DNA of 64,000 bases from Bacillus thuringiensis (lineage in GTDB: Bacteria > Bacillota > Bacilli > Bacillales > Bacillaceae_G): assembly GCF_014932895.1 (NCBI RefSeq), contig NZ_JACYOF010000002.1:682001-746000 (forward strand), in the 5' to 3' direction. The translations under genes were made by a program, and so were the position numbers. The notes under the pieces are model-generated. The model was not told the origin of the DNA. It ran no database searches and saw nothing but the letters and a program-made list of their open reading frames with translations. Numbering within the stretch: the stretch's first letter is position 1; every line of letters starts with the position of its first letter. This document shows, piece after piece, positions 44,262 through 54,824 of the stretch.

Positions 44262-46151
44262 ATGATGCTACAACGTTTATTTCCAAAACTGCGATTTGCA
44301 CTCATTGCAGTCGTTTTATTATGGATTAAAACATATATTGTGTACAAGCTAGCTTTTGATATTAAAATTGATAACTTCTTTGAAGAATTTATGCTTTTTA
44401 TTAACCCGCTAGCTTCATTACTTTTATTTTTCGGCTTTGCTTTACTTGCATCTAAGTACCGAAACCGAATTATTATTGGAATTAGTTTTATACTGTCATT
44501 TATTTTATTTGGAAATGCAATGTTTTATGGGTTTTATAACGACTTCGTTACTTTCCCAGTTTTATTCCAAACAAATAATATGGCTGATTTAGGGACAAGT
44601 ATAAAAGAACTCTTTACGTACAAGACATTACTTTTATTTGCAGATGCAATTATTTTAATATTTCTTTCCCGTAAATTCCCATCATTTTGTGATACAACGC
44701 CACTTTCTCGCTCTGAGAAAAGAACCTTTTTTAGCGGTGTAACAGCATTATTAGCACTACAAATTGTTGTTTCAGTTATTTATAAACCACAAATGTTCTC
44801 ACGTTCATTTGACCGTCAAACTGTCGTGAAAAATTTAGGTTTATACACATATCATCTCTTTGATATTACACTTCAATCTAAGTCTTCGGCTGAGCGTGTA
44901 TTTGCAAGTGGCGACGGGTTCTCTGAAATTAAAAACTATACAGACGCAAAAGATAAGCAGGTTAATAAAAACTTATTTGGAGCTGCAAAAGGTAAAAATG
45001 TAATTTTAATTTCAATGGAATCTACACAAAGCTTTGTTATTAATAAAAAAATAAATGGAAAAGAGATTACTCCATTTTTAAATGAATTTATTAAAGATAG
45101 TTTTTATTTCGATAACTTCTATCATCAAACGGGACAAGGTAAAACTTCTGATGCTGAATTTATCGTTGAAAACTCACTTTATCCGTTAGACCGTGGTTCT
45201 GTATTCTTTACTCATGCTAACAATGAATATACCGCGACAGCAGAACAATTAAAAAAATACGGTTATTATTCTGCTGTTTTCCATTCAAACGATAAAACAT
45301 TTTGGAATCGTGATGTAATGTATCCTGCACTTGGATATGATCGTTATTTTAATTTAAATGATTACGTAGGCACGGAACAAATGTCTGTCGGTTGGGGATT
45401 AAAAGATAAAGAGTTCTTTGAACAATCTATTCCAAAGTTAAAATCTTTACCGCAACCGTTCTATACAAAATTTATTACTTTAACAAATCATTTTCCATTT
45501 ATTCTAAATCCAGAAGATAAATATGTTGATGAGTTTAATTCGGAAAGCGGTGTTCTAAACCGCTATTTCCCAACGGTCCGCTATACAGATGAAGCTCTTA
45601 AATTATTCATTAATCAATTGAAAGAAGAAGGGTTATACGATAATTCCATTATTATCATTTATGGAGATCATTATGGCATTTCCGAAAACCATAACGCGGC
45701 TATGGCTCAGTTCCTTGGGAAAGACACTATTACACCGTTTGATTCGATGCAATTACAACGTGTCCCTCTCATTATTCATGTGCCTGGTCAAGAAGGAAAA
45801 GTTATTTCTAAAGTATCCGGTCAAATTGATATCAAACCAACGCTACTTCATTTACTTGGTATTAAAACAAATCAATCAGTTGAATTTGGAACTGACTTAT
45901 TTATTAAAGAAAAAAATCCACTTATGGTAATGCGAGATGGTAGCTTTGTTTCGGAAGATTATGTTTATACAAAAAATATGTGTTATAAAAGAAGTACGGG
46001 TGAAGAAACTGATATAACACTATGTCAACCTTATATTGAAAAAGCAAAAACAGAATTAAAATTCTCTGACAAACTAATTTATGGAGATTTATTACGATTC
46101 GATCCTAACAATCAATATAAAACTGGAACGATGACAACAAAATTTGAATAG
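44262..46151 (+). CDS. ltaS: lipoteichoic acid synthase family protein
   Basis: A 629-residue polyglycerolphosphate synthase. Five N-terminal membrane helices (about 10-30, 43-63, 70-92, 120-137, 155-175) precede an extracellular sulfatase-fold domain with catalytic Thr295 in GQGKTSDAEF and metal ligand Glu253 in SMES; HSNDKTFWNRD and IIYGDHYG complete the site. It transfers glycerol phosphate from phosphatidylglycerol. B. cereus group genomes have several paralogues, so the exact paralogue is not decided. The start may be the second ATG (44265). Confidence 0.93.
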   Translation: MMLQRLFPKLRFALIAVVLLWIKTYIVYKLAFDIKIDNFFEEFMLFINPLASLLLFFGFALLASKYRNRIIIGISFILSFILFGNAMFYGFYNDFVTFPVLFQTNNMADLGTSIKELFTYKTLLLFADAIILIFLSRKFPSFCDTTPLSRSEKRTFFSGVTALLALQIVVSVIYKPQMFSRSFDRQTVVKNLGLYTYHLFDITLQSKSSAERVFASGDGFSEIKNYTDAKDKQVNKNLFGAAKGKNVILISMESTQSFVINKKINGKEITPFLNEFIKDSFYFDNFYHQTGQGKTSDAEFIVENSLYPLDRGSVFFTHANNEYTATAEQLKKYGYYSAVFHSNDKTFWNRDVMYPALGYDRYFNLNDYVGTEQMSVGWGLKDKEFFEQSIPKLKSLPQPFYTKFITLTNHFPFILNPEDKYVDEFNSESGVLNRYFPTVRYTDEALKLFINQLKEEGLYDNSIIIIYGDHYGISENHNAAMAQFLGKDTITPFDSMQLQRVPLIIHVPGQEGKVISKVSGQIDIKPTLLHLLGIKTNQSVEFGTDLFIKEKNPLMVMRDGSFVSEDYVYTKNMCYKRSTGEETDITLCQPYIEKAKTELKFSDKLIYGDLLRFDPNNQYKTGTMTTKFE

Positions 46152-46155
46152 TGTA

Positions 46156-46189
46156 AAAAGCAACTTTATATAAGTTGCTTCTTTTTTAC
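46156..46189 (+). terminator. terminator after ltaS
   Basis: AAGCAACTT / AAGTTGCTT stem with a T run. Confidence 0.88.
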
Positions 46190-46331
46190 TTATTTCCCCA
46201 ATTATTCTGCTATGAAATCTTTCACCAATTGGGAATTTCTTTCGTATGAGGAAGAAATTTATGGTATGATAAAATAAGTAAACTTTCATACACTAATTAA
46301 GAATTTATAACAGAAAGCAAGGGATCAGATT

Positions 46332-47033
46332 TTGTATAGAGCAGCTATTCCAAATTTATTTACGCTCGGAAATTTATATAGCGGATTTTTATCAATCGGC
46401 TATGCATCTTTAGGATATTATAAATCTGCTGCTATTTTAGTACTTATCGGGATGATGTTAGACAGTCTTGATGGTCGTGTTGCTCGTTTATTACGTGTTG
46501 ATTCACAAATGGGAAAAGAGCTAGACTCGCTTGCGGATGTCGTAACATTTGGTGCAGCACCTGCTGTTTTGATGTATTACACATCTTTCTCAAACTACGG
46601 AATCATCGGACTATACATAGCGGGATTATTCCCTCTCTTCGGAGCATATCGTTTAGCACGATTTAATGTAACACCATCTTCTACTTCAATGAAATATTTC
46701 ACTGGAGTTCCGATCACAGCAGCGGGAGGGCTTGTCGCTTTCTTAACATTATTTTCACATACCATTCCAAAAATCGTTCTTATTACAGTATTTGTAACGT
46801 TCGCATTTTTAATGGTGAGCCGCATTCGTATTCCAAGTTTAAAAGATGTACCAATTCCACGATATAGCATCATTATTACACTATTTTTAGTTGGAATCAT
46901 TATCACAATGTATCAAACAGGGTTTGGTAATTTTTCTGTTTTCTTATTCATTGCCATCCCACTATACATTTTGTACATGTTATCTCAATTCATTCGACAA
47001 AGACCGTCTAAAAAAACGGATAAAGAAAAATAA
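46332..47033 (+). CDS. pssA: CDP-diacylglycerol-serine O-phosphatidyltransferase
   Basis: A 233-residue membrane enzyme with the CDP-alcohol phosphatidyltransferase motif D47-G-x2-A-R-x8-G61-x3-D65-x3-D69 and about six helices. It makes phosphatidylserine from CDP-diacylglycerol and serine. Start TTG 46332, 7 nt from aaggga. No decarboxylase gene (psd) is next to it here. Confidence 0.92.
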   Translation: MYRAAIPNLFTLGNLYSGFLSIGYASLGYYKSAAILVLIGMMLDSLDGRVARLLRVDSQMGKELDSLADVVTFGAAPAVLMYYTSFSNYGIIGLYIAGLFPLFGAYRLARFNVTPSSTSMKYFTGVPITAAGGLVAFLTLFSHTIPKIVLITVFVTFAFLMVSRIRIPSLKDVPIPRYSIIITLFLVGIIITMYQTGFGNFSVFLFIAIPLYILYMLSQFIRQRPSKKTDKEK

Positions 47034-47035
47034 AA

Positions 47036-47067
47036 AGAAACCTTCCGCGTTCGGAAGGTTTCTTTTT
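47036..47067 (+). terminator. terminator after pssA
   Basis: AAAGAAACCTTCCG / CGGAAGGTTTCTTT stem; its T tract merges with the left TTTAT of the following bcr1 copy. Confidence 0.92.
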
Positions 47068-47216
47068 ATCCCACATTAACGGGCAGTATGACTCCCACCC
47101 CAAAATTCGGCATATGCAAAGAAGTTCGGCGGGAGATTAACTGCCCGTAAAAGCCCGATTGGTGCGGGCTAATAATCAGAGGGGATGCCCCGCCTCTGAT
47201 TAAAGTTTCACTTTAT
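47065..47216 (+). repeat. complete bcr1 repeat (152 bp)
   Basis: Flanked by TTTAT (47065-47069 and 47212-47216). It has the same block order as the copy at 19100: head, centre, CCCGTAAAAGCCCGATTGG block, CAGAGG...CCTCTG hairpin, tail. The right TTTAT contains the stop codon of the convergent dehydrogenase gene. Confidence 0.93.
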
Positions 47217-48184
47217 TTTGTAACTAATACTTTTTGATTTACAGGTGTTACTGGTTCTTCACCACTCAATACAGCTAAAATATTTCTTACAGCCATTTCA
47301 GCCATCGCATCACGCGTTTCAAATGTTGCATTTCCTACATGAGGAGCAAGCACAACATTCTTTAATCCTTTTAACTCTTCAGTAATTTTCGGTTCAAACT
47401 CAAACACATCAAGAGCTGCCCCTTCAATTTCATTCGTTTTTAATGCATGGGCAAGCGCCGCTTCATTCATAATTGGTCCACGTGAAGCATTTACAATATA
47501 TGCTGTTTTCTTCATCATTTTAAACTGTTCTTCATCAATCATATGATGTAGTTTCGGATTATAAGCACAGTTAATTGTAATAAAGTCTGCTGTTTGTAAT
47601 AATTCTTCTAACGTTACATATGTTGCTCCTAGTTCACTTTCAGCTTCATGCTTACGATTTGGCCCTGTATACAAAACATCCATTCCAAATGCTTTCGCAC
47701 GCTTTGCAACTGCCTTCCCAATTTCTCCAAGGCCAATAATTCCAATTGTCTTACCATGTACTTCTCGGCCTAAGAAAAATAACGGTGCCCATCCGTTAAA
47801 TCCAGTTGTACGACATAACGTATCACCTTCAGGAATTCTGCGTGCCGCTGCTAAAAGAAGTGCAAATGTTAATTCCGCTGTCGCTTCAGTTGATACTTTC
47901 GGTGTATTCGATACTACAATTCCTTTTTCTCCTGCATACTTGTAATCAATATTATCGTAACCAGCACCATAGTTTGCAACAATCTTTAAATTAGGTGCTG
48001 CATCAATAACTTCTTTCGGCACCTTTGTAGAAAGTAAGCTTAACAATGCATCCTTATCTTTTACACGCTCTGTTAATTCATCTAAAGAAATTAACTCCTC
48101 TTTATCGTACATTTCTACATCATGATTTTTTAATAACCCTAATCCGATTTCTGGGATTTTCCCTGCTACTAATATTTTCGACAC
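47213..48184 (-). CDS. D-isomer specific 2-hydroxyacid dehydrogenase
   Basis: A 323-residue NAD(P)-dependent dehydrogenase (glyoxylate/hydroxypyruvate/2-ketogluconate reductase group). Nucleotide-binding IGIIGLGEIGKAVAKRA; catalytic Arg in VNASRGP, Glu in the following FEFEPK region and His in LAPHVGNAT. GTG 48184 (MSKILVAGK) is 8 nt behind gagg and preferred over GTG 48193. The last codon and stop are embedded in the target duplication of a bcr1 repeat. Confidence 0.9.
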   Translation of the reverse strand: MSKILVAGKIPEIGLGLLKNHDVEMYDKEELISLDELTERVKDKDALLSLLSTKVPKEVIDAAPNLKIVANYGAGYDNIDYKYAGEKGIVVSNTPKVSTEATAELTFALLLAAARRIPEGDTLCRTTGFNGWAPLFFLGREVHGKTIGIIGLGEIGKAVAKRAKAFGMDVLYTGPNRKHEAESELGATYVTLEELLQTADFITINCAYNPKLHHMIDEEQFKMMKKTAYIVNASRGPIMNEAALAHALKTNEIEGAALDVFEFEPKITEELKGLKNVVLAPHVGNATFETRDAMAEMAVRNILAVLSGEEPVTPVNQKVLVTK

Positions 48185-48296
48185 TACTAACACCTCTTCT
48201 ATAGAAAATAAGATATCTCTTATATTTCATTGTAAGAAATCCACATATAAAAACCAAGGAATTTGATTATAGTTTTGAAAATCGACACTTTCCCAT

Positions 48297-48325
48297 GAAA
48301 AAAGAGGAGATGCAACTCTCCTCTC
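48297..48325 (-). terminator. terminator after the frameshifted small gene
   Basis: On the minus strand AGAGGAGA / TCTCCTCT followed by six T residues. Confidence 0.85.
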
Positions 48326-48328
48326 TTC

Positions 48329-48497
48329 TTACGCTTTTTCCTGCGATTCTTTTCCGAGCTTCACATCAATAGTTCCTTCTGCAACTGTATCGCTAATTTG
48401 CTCCTCAATAACCGATTGAGATGTAGCATTCGTTTCAGAAGTATAAGCTTGTTGCTGTGCACCTTGTACATTTTGTTTATTTTGTTGTTTCGCCATT
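48329..48497 (-). pseudogene. small Q/T-rich protein gene with an apparent frameshift
   Basis: ATG 48497 has an excellent site (aggaggg, 6 nt). The frame reads MAKQQK and stops. One base over, from within an A5 run, it continues for about 49 codons: NVQGAQQQAYTSETNAT and QSVIEEQISDTVAEGTIDVK, ending QEKA just before a terminator. Removing one A would give an intact protein of about 55 residues. The composition resembles small spore-type proteins. Either a homopolymer frameshift, a sequencing error or slippage. Confidence 0.6.
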
Positions 48498-48563
48498 TCT
48501 TACCCTCCTTTTTATTCTTTCTTATTTTGAACAAAAAGGAAGTTTTTCATCAAAAAATCGTGA

Positions 48564-49583
48564 TCATTTTGAAATTGTTACTTCTTCTTCCAGTAGTCTC
48601 ATCGTTCTTACTCGTTTCGTAAATGTAGCTAAGTGAGAAATATCATGATTACGTAACGTCTTTATATTCTCTGCCACATATTTTCCTAAATCATTCGGAT
48701 AATGAGCATCTGAGGAGAGTGTAATCGGAACCTCGTGCTTAGCTAATACTTGTAAATATAGCGGACTCGGACACATTTCGCGCACAGGATAGCGATAGTA
48801 CAGTCCTGCATTTATTTCCGTTGCCGTATTAGTTTCTACTAATGCACGCGCAATTTCCTTATAATAAGAAAGTTGTTCATTCTCATCTAACCGATAATTA
48901 AATACTTTTATGTTATCAAGATGGGCTATAATATCAAATAACTCAGAGCGAACTGCACACTCAACCGTTTTGAAAAACGTATCATATAAAGCATATAAGT
49001 CATGTTCCTTAAAATATTCTTTCGTATCTGGATTATCAAATCCCCAGCCATTTAAAAAATGAACAGAACCAATTACATAATCAAAATCTCCTAATGCGAG
49101 TAAAGATTGTAATTCTTGTTCACCACCAATAAAATAGTCCGCTTCAATTCCAAGTTTAAGCGTAACACCTCTTTTACTCCAGCGTTCTTTCGCCTCTTCA
49201 ATTGCCTTTGTAAAATCATGTAGTGAAGCTACCCTTACTTGGTCTAACCATTCCTTCTGTAAACACCCAAGCTTTGAATCACTAATATCGACATATCTTT
49301 CATAGTATTCTTTTGCTTCATAAAAACGATATAAATGATCGACAATACCAACTTCTTTGATCCCTTTTCGCAAAGCTTCTTCTAAATATAAATCAATCCA
49401 TTTCGTTGTAAATGGCCCTTCTTTCACACGTCTTTGCAGGCGTTCTTGTGTTTTCACAAGCCATTCCATAGAATGTTTTTCTTCTTTAAGCGGTTCATAA
49501 TGTTGTAATGCCTCATTTATTTTAGCTAACCATCCTATTGAATATGGCCCTTCTTCTAAATGAATGTGATAATCCACTTTCAT
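48564..49583 (-). CDS. hisJ: PHP-family histidinol-phosphatase
   Basis: A 339-residue metal-dependent phosphatase of the PHP family: N-terminal metal motif DYHIHLE, EVGIVDHLYRF, GIEADYF, IGSVHFLNGW and the C-terminal TLSSDAHYPNDLGKY. It removes phosphate from histidinol phosphate, the step before HisD. Longer than B. subtilis HisJ because of an N-terminal insertion with repeated GPYSIGWL / GPFTTKWI segments. Last gene of the his operon. Confidence 0.87.
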   Translation of the reverse strand: MKVDYHIHLEEGPYSIGWLAKINEALQHYEPLKEEKHSMEWLVKTQERLQRRVKEGPFTTKWIDLYLEEALRKGIKEVGIVDHLYRFYEAKEYYERYVDISDSKLGCLQKEWLDQVRVASLHDFTKAIEEAKERWSKRGVTLKLGIEADYFIGGEQELQSLLALGDFDYVIGSVHFLNGWGFDNPDTKEYFKEHDLYALYDTFFKTVECAVRSELFDIIAHLDNIKVFNYRLDENEQLSYYKEIARALVETNTATEINAGLYYRYPVREMCPSPLYLQVLAKHEVPITLSSDAHYPNDLGKYVAENIKTLRNHDISHLATFTKRVRTMRLLEEEVTISK

Positions 49584-49594
49584 ACATATTCCCC

Positions 49595-49918
49595 CTATAA
49601 TGTATCTATTTCTCTTCTGTCCCCTACTCTCGAAAGCTTCCCATTTCTTTCTGTCACTTCCTCCATAATATCTTCTAATGATATATTTTTTTCGGCTAAT
49701 AAAACGAAGCAGTGATACAATACATCAACCATTTCTTTCACTAACTCTTCTTTATCATTATTTTTAGATGCGATAATTACTTCGGAACATTCCTCACCAA
49801 TTTTCTTTAAAATTTTATCTTCTCCTTTTGAAAACAAGTAATTTGTATATGATTCAGGAAGTGGATTTCTCTTTCGTTCTTCAATTGTTTCAAATAGTAA
49901 TGTAAAGGCGTTTTCCAT
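49595..49918 (-). CDS. hisE: phosphoribosyl-ATP pyrophosphohydrolase
   Basis: A 107-residue all-alpha MazG-like enzyme ([29 protein letters not shown] with the EExxE and E..D metal ligands). Converts PR-ATP to PR-AMP. Separate from hisI here, unlike the fused HisIE of many bacteria; 10 bp downstream of it. Confidence 0.93.
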   Translation of the reverse strand: MENAFTLLFETIEERKRNPLPESYTNYLFSKGEDKILKKIGEECSEVIIASKNNDKEELVKEMVDVLYHCFVLLAEKNISLEDIMEEVTERNGKLSRVGDRREIDTL

Positions 49919-49928
49919 ATGTATCCCC

Positions 49929-50234
49929 CTATATAATTTTGTAATGAAAACACGTTTTTTCTCCCGTATGACATGCAGGCCCTACTTGCTTTACGACAAC
50001 AACGATTGAATCTTGATCACAATCTAAATAAAGAGATTGCACATATTGGACATTTCCTGATGTTTCTCCTTTATTCCATAACGCCCTTCTTGAGCGAGAA
50101 TAAAACCATGTTCTTTTCGTTTCTAGCGTTTTTTCATATGCTTCTTCATTCATATAAGCTAGCATTAAAACTTCTTTTGTGCTTTCTTCAATTACAACTG
50201 CTGGTAGTAGTCCTTTTGAAAAGTTAGGTTTCAT
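49929..50234 (-). CDS. hisI: phosphoribosyl-AMP cyclohydrolase
   Basis: A 101-residue zinc enzyme with [21 protein letters not shown] and CHTGEKTCF motifs, the conserved cysteines being zinc ligands. Opens the adenine ring of PR-AMP. Overlaps hisF by 4 bp. Confidence 0.94.
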   Translation of the reverse strand: MKPNFSKGLLPAVVIEESTKEVLMLAYMNEEAYEKTLETKRTWFYSRSRRALWNKGETSGNVQYVQSLYLDCDQDSIVVVVKQVGPACHTGEKTCFHYKII

Positions 50235-50989
50235 AACCGCACCTCGACGTTTACATTTCTTAATTTTCTCTTTACGTCCTGCATTGTCGCCTCACCATAA
50301 TGAAAGATGGATGCCGCTAACGCTGCATCAACTGTTGTCTTTTGGAAAACTTCTATAATGTGATCAACATGACCACATCCGCCTGATGCGATGACTGGTA
50401 CGGAAACACTTTTGGAGATTTTTTCTGTTAAACAAAGATCATATCCGTTTTTCGTTCCATCTGCATCCATACTCGTTAATAAAATTTCGCCTGCCCCTAG
50501 CTCCGTAACACGCTTTGCCCATCCGATTGCATCCATTCCCGTATCAACTCTTCCGCCGTTCACATATACATTCCACTTATCTTCTGCTACTTTTCTAGCA
50601 TCAATTGCTACGACAATACATTGTGAGCCAAAGTGTTCTGCCCCTTCTTCGATTAATTTTGGATTTCGCACTGCTGCTGAGTTAATTGAAACTTTATCTG
50701 CTCCAGCTCTTAGTAAATTGTACATATCTTTAACACTTGAAATCCCCCCGCCAACTGTAAGAGGAATAAATACTTTTGAAGCTGTTTTTTCTACAACATC
50801 TATAATCGTTTTTCGTCCTTCATGCGTTGCCGTAATATCTAAAAATACAATTTCATCCGCTCCCGCATCATTATATAAAGCTGCTATTTCAACAGGGTCA
50901 CCGACATCTTGTAACCCTATAAAATTTACCCCCTTTACGACTCGCCCTTCTTTCACATCTAGACATGGGATAATTCGTTTCGCTAACAT
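50231..50989 (-). CDS. hisF: imidazole glycerol phosphate synthase, cyclase subunit
   Basis: A 252-residue TIM-barrel enzyme beginning [20 protein letters not shown], with both phosphate sites ([10 protein letters not shown] and [10 protein letters not shown]). Works with HisH to make imidazole glycerol phosphate and AICAR. Overlaps hisA by 7 bp. Confidence 0.97.
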   Translation of the reverse strand: MLAKRIIPCLDVKEGRVVKGVNFIGLQDVGDPVEIAALYNDAGADEIVFLDITATHEGRKTIIDVVEKTASKVFIPLTVGGGISSVKDMYNLLRAGADKVSINSAAVRNPKLIEEGAEHFGSQCIVVAIDARKVAEDKWNVYVNGGRVDTGMDAIGWAKRVTELGAGEILLTSMDADGTKNGYDLCLTEKISKSVSVPVIASGGCGHVDHIIEVFQKTTVDAALAASIFHYGEATMQDVKRKLRNVNVEVRL

Positions 50990-51702
50990 AACTTTGTTAC
51001 CTCTAGTACTTCTTCTAAATCAATCGTTTTCTCGTAAAGAGCCTTACCAATTATGACGCCGTATATATTCATATCATTTAACTTTTTCACATCTTGAATA
51101 GATGCCACTCCTCCAGAAGCAATAAGACGAGTGCTCACGCTTTTTTGTAGTAACGCTAATTGTTCTACATTCGGTCCTGTAAGTGTCCCGTCTTTCGAAA
51201 TGTCTGTAAATACAATTGTTTGAACACCTACATTCTCCATTTGCTTTGCTAAATCAATGTAAGAAATTTCAGACACATCAAGCCAGCCTCTCGTTGCTAC
51301 AAAACCATTTTTCGCATCAATTCCAACAATAATTTTTTCTTTATATAGAAGAACCGCTTCTTCTAAAAATGCTTTATCATAAAGAGCAGCTGTTCCTAAA
51401 ATCACTTTATCTACACCCACTGACAATAACTTCTCCACTGCTACAAGTGATCGAATTCCTCCTCCAACTTGTACAGGAATACGTACTGCCTTGCAAATTC
51501 TTTCAATGACGGACAGGTTTAACGACTCGCCAGCAACTGCACCATCTAAATCAACAATGTGTAGTGTTTTCGCTCCAAATTTTTCAAATATAATCGCTTG
51601 CGCAACTGGATCTTCATTCATTACCATTTCTTTACTAAACTCTCCTTGATAAAGTCTTACACATCGTCCTTCTTTTAAATCGATAGCTGGGAAGATCTCC
51701 AT
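50983..51702 (-). CDS. hisA: ProFAR isomerase
   Basis: A 239-residue TIM-barrel enzyme ([38 protein letters not shown]) that isomerises the ribosyl group of ProFAR. Its start lies 28 bp inside the 3' end of hisH. Confidence 0.97.
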   Translation of the reverse strand: MEIFPAIDLKEGRCVRLYQGEFSKEMVMNEDPVAQAIIFEKFGAKTLHIVDLDGAVAGESLNLSVIERICKAVRIPVQVGGGIRSLVAVEKLLSVGVDKVILGTAALYDKAFLEEAVLLYKEKIIVGIDAKNGFVATRGWLDVSEISYIDLAKQMENVGVQTIVFTDISKDGTLTGPNVEQLALLQKSVSTRLIASGGVASIQDVKKLNDMNIYGVIIGKALYEKTIDLEEVLEVTKLC

Positions 51703-52304
51703 GCTTCTACCACCCCTTTAAAATTTTTTAATATGTGCATTCCAATTGCTCCACTTTTTTCAGGATGAAACTGAGCACCAAATATGTTCCCTTTTGCTAC
51801 AAAACCAGGTACTTTCACTCCATATTCACTTGCCCCATACACAATTTCTTTTGGACAATCTGCATAATAAGAGTGGACATAATATACGAAAGAACCGTCT
51901 TCTATTCCATTCCAAAGAGCTATTTCTCCTTCTTTCTTCAATTCATTCCATCCCATGTGCGGAATTTTATAAGGAACTTTTAACTTTCGAATGACGCCTG
52001 GTAATAAACTTAATCCGTTACAGTCTTTTAATTCCTCACTTTTTTCAAATAAAAGTTGCATGCCTAAGCATATGCCAAGGAACGGTTTCCCTGAATTCCC
52101 AACTTCTTTTAGCACCTGTACTAAACCTTTTTCTTCTAGAACATCCATCGCTTTCGGAAATGCGCCTACTCCCGGCAAAATAACTCCATCACTTCTTAAT
52201 ATTTCTTCTTTATCATCCGTTACGATATACCCCACTCCAACGTATTTTAATGCTTGTTCTACACTACGAATATTTCCCATCCCATAATCTATAATGGCAA
52301 TCAA
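51675..52304 (-). CDS. hisH: imidazole glycerol phosphate synthase, glutaminase subunit
   Basis: A 209-residue class I amidotransferase: nucleophile Cys in [14 protein letters not shown], and His/Glu in [11 protein letters not shown]. Supplies ammonia to HisF. It begins with TTG directly after the hisB stop codon (TAA-TTG, no gap). Confidence 0.96.
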   Translation of the reverse strand: MIAIIDYGMGNIRSVEQALKYVGVGYIVTDDKEEILRSDGVILPGVGAFPKAMDVLEEKGLVQVLKEVGNSGKPFLGICLGMQLLFEKSEELKDCNGLSLLPGVIRKLKVPYKIPHMGWNELKKEGEIALWNGIEDGSFVYYVHSYYADCPKEIVYGASEYGVKVPGFVAKGNIFGAQFHPEKSGAIGMHILKNFKGVVEAWRSSQLSI

Positions 52305-52889
52305 TTACAACATCCCCTTCGTTGAATTTACACCAGTAATGTTTGCATTTTTATCGACTGCCTCTCTAAGCGCTCGGCCAAACGCTTTAAATAAAGCTTC
52401 AATTTTGTGATGCGTATTACTTCCATACAAAATGCGAGCATGTAATGTAATATTGGCAGCATGAGCAACTGCTCTAAAAAACTCTTCCGTTAATTCTGTA
52501 TCAAAATCCCCGAGCTTCGGATTTGTTAATTCACCTTGAAATACCATATATGAGCGTCCGCTTATATCAATTGCAACAAACCCTAAAGATTCATCCATCG
52601 GTACATATGCCGATCCATACCTGTTAATCCCCTCTTTATTTTGCAATGCTTCTTTCAAGCAATTTCCGAGTACAATTCCAACATCTTCAACTGTGTGATG
52701 AGCATCCACAAACACATCACCTTCCGCCTCAACTTGCAATCCAAACCTTCCATGTCTCGCAAATAAAGTTAGCATATGATCGAAGAAACCAACACCTGTT
52801 TGAATAGAAACATTCGTACTTTCATCAAGCTGTAAACGCAATTTAATTTTTGTTTCTGACGTCTCACGTACTTGACTCGACTGACGCAT
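52305..52889 (-). CDS. hisB: imidazoleglycerol-phosphate dehydratase
   Basis: A 194-residue manganese enzyme with the paired metal motifs [23 protein letters not shown] and the second-half [16 protein letters not shown]. Monofunctional, the phosphatase being encoded by hisJ. The start overlaps the hisD stop in a TAATG. Confidence 0.97.
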   Translation of the reverse strand: MRQSSQVRETSETKIKLRLQLDESTNVSIQTGVGFFDHMLTLFARHGRFGLQVEAEGDVFVDAHHTVEDVGIVLGNCLKEALQNKEGINRYGSAYVPMDESLGFVAIDISGRSYMVFQGELTNPKLGDFDTELTEEFFRAVAHAANITLHARILYGSNTHHKIEALFKAFGRALREAVDKNANITGVNSTKGML

Positions 52890-54178
52890 TATTTTTCCTC
52901 CTCAAATCTAATTTGAATTGCCTTCGCGTGTGCATGTAAGCCTTCTTTATTTGCAAGTTCTACAATATGATGCTGTACATTTTGTAACGCTTCTTCCGTA
53001 TAAGAAATAAAGCTTGATTTTTTCACGAAATCATCGACTGATAACGGAGAGAAAAACCTTGCCGTTCCACTTGTCGGTAATACATGATTCGGTCCTGCCA
53101 AATAATCCCCGAGCGGCTCAGGTGCATAGGGGCCAAGAAAAATGGATCCCGCATGCTTTACAAAAGCTAGAGCATTCATTGGCTCTTTTATATGTAACTC
53201 TAAATGTTCTGGAGCAATTTCATTTGATAATTGAAACGCCTTTTCTAAAGAAGGAACAACACAAATTGCTCCATTTCTTTTTATAGCTTCACGAGCAATC
53301 TCACTTCGTGGTAATGTCCCTAACTGCCTTTCAATCTCTCTTTCTACTCCTTTTGCTAGCTCTATATTCGTTGTAATGCAAATTGCTGTTGCTCTTTCGT
53401 CATGCTCCGCCTGTGACAATAAATCAGCAGCAATATACTTGGCATTTCCTGTTTCATCAGCGATAACTACAATTTCTGACGGTCCAGCAATCATATCGAT
53501 ATTTACTATTCCGTATACTTCTCGCTTCGCTAGAGCGACGTACAAATTTCCTGGTCCGACTATTTTATCGACTTTCGGAATCGATTCTGTCCCATATGCT
53601 AAAGCAGCAATTGCTTGTGCACCACCGGCCATATAAATTTCATCTACTCCCGCAAGGTTTGCGGCAGCTAATATATGTGGATCAATTCCGCCTTCTCTCG
53701 GCGGTGTTACCATTATAATTTTTTTCACACCTGCAATTTTGGCTGGCAATACATTCATTAATACGGATGAAGGATAAGAAGCCGTCCCGCCTGGCACATA
53801 TACACCTACATTTTCTAACGGCCGAATGAGCTGACCTCTAATTATGCCTTCACTCACGCAGTCAAACATTGATTGCCTCTTTTGCTTTTCATGATATGAG
53901 ACAATGTTTCTCTTCGCTTCTTTTAACGCTTCTAAAAAAGAGTGCTCTACTAACATACTTGCTTGTTTTATTTCTTCCTCACTTACACGAAAATTTATAA
54001 ACTCCACACCATCAAACTTTTTTGTATAGAAAGATAAAGCCTCATCTTTACTCTCTCTTACGTTTTGAACAATTTCTCTAACATTTCTCTGAACAGTTTC
54101 TTCTATTATATTAGCGCTTTCCCTTAGCACTTTTATTTTGGCTAATGCCTCTTTGAAATCTTCATAAACTATCTCCAT
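52889..54178 (-). CDS. hisD: histidinol dehydrogenase
   Basis: A 429-residue zinc enzyme that makes two NAD-dependent oxidations to histidine. Visible: [64 protein letters not shown]. Complete compared with the family. Confidence 0.97.
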   Translation of the reverse strand: MEIVYEDFKEALAKIKVLRESANIIEETVQRNVREIVQNVRESKDEALSFYTKKFDGVEFINFRVSEEEIKQASMLVEHSFLEALKEAKRNIVSYHEKQKRQSMFDCVSEGIIRGQLIRPLENVGVYVPGGTASYPSSVLMNVLPAKIAGVKKIIMVTPPREGGIDPHILAAANLAGVDEIYMAGGAQAIAALAYGTESIPKVDKIVGPGNLYVALAKREVYGIVNIDMIAGPSEIVVIADETGNAKYIAADLLSQAEHDERATAICITTNIELAKGVEREIERQLGTLPRSEIAREAIKRNGAICVVPSLEKAFQLSNEIAPEHLELHIKEPMNALAFVKHAGSIFLGPYAPEPLGDYLAGPNHVLPTSGTARFFSPLSVDDFVKKSSFISYTEEALQNVQHHIVELANKEGLHAHAKAIQIRFEEEK

Positions 54179-54188
54179 TTTAAGCCCC

Positions 54189-54824
54189 CTATTTCCCTGA
54201 CAAAATATTTTGCTCCATCATATTTATAATGCTGAATATTTCGTCTTTTTTAGTTTTTAAAGCTGCCTTATTTACAATCATCCTCGCTGATATAGAGCAC
54301 ATTTCTTCAAATACAACTAGCCCATTCTCTTGTAACGTTTTTCCCGTTTCAACAATATCAACAATCGCATCTGCCAATCCGAGTAGCGGAGCGATTTCTA
54401 CAGAACCTTCTATTTTAATAATTTCTACATCCTCTCCTTTATCATGAAAATAAGTAGAGGTAATATGCGGATATTTCGTCGCAATTCGTTTCTTCCTGTA
54501 ACTCTTCGGATTGTACGTAGGAACAGAAGCTATACAAAACTTACACATACCCACTCCTAAATCCACCATTTCATATATATCTTTCTCGTTTTCCATTAAA
54601 ATATCTTTACCAACGACACCAATATCAGCTACTCCATGTTCCACATAAGTAGCAACATCTACCGCTTTCACTAAAATAAATGAAATATTAGTATTTTTAC
54701 TTTGAAAAACAAGCTTTCTCCCTTTATCTTTAAGCTCTGAACAATCGATACCAATTTGCTCAAACAGTGGAATCACATGCTTTTCTAGTCTTCCTTTCGT
54801 TAACGCAATTTGAATGTTACGCAC
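54189..54824 (-). CDS. hisG: ATP phosphoribosyltransferase, short form
   Basis: A 211-residue catalytic subunit of the hetero-octameric HisG-HisZ type, without the regulatory C-terminal domain. [19 protein letters not shown] start, [11 protein letters not shown] and the PRPP motif [22 protein letters not shown] 54824 has aggggaga upstream; the start lies 25 bp inside hisZ. It commits ATP and PRPP to histidine synthesis. Confidence 0.95.
   Translation of the reverse strand: MRNIQIALTKGRLEKHVIPLFEQIGIDCSELKDKGRKLVFQSKNTNISFILVKAVDVATYVEHGVADIGVVGKDILMENEKDIYEMVDLGVGMCKFCIASVPTYNPKSYRKKRIATKYPHITSTYFHDKGEDVEIIKIEGSVEIAPLLGLADAIVDIVETGKTLQENGLVVFEEMCSISARMIVNKAALKTKKDEIFSIINMMEQNILSGK

Noticed and set aside
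1-47216. bcr1 copies as a CRISPR-like or palindromic repeat array
   Set aside because: Copies are kilobases apart, in both orientations, of variable length with TTTAT ends; this is an interspersed element, not an array.
48398-48622. 74-codon plus-strand ORF near hisJ
   Set aside because: Antisense to the frameshifted small gene and the hisJ end; no start signal.
50391-51056. 221-codon frame antisense to hisF
   Set aside because: Shadow of hisF/hisA; no start signal and no recognisable protein.
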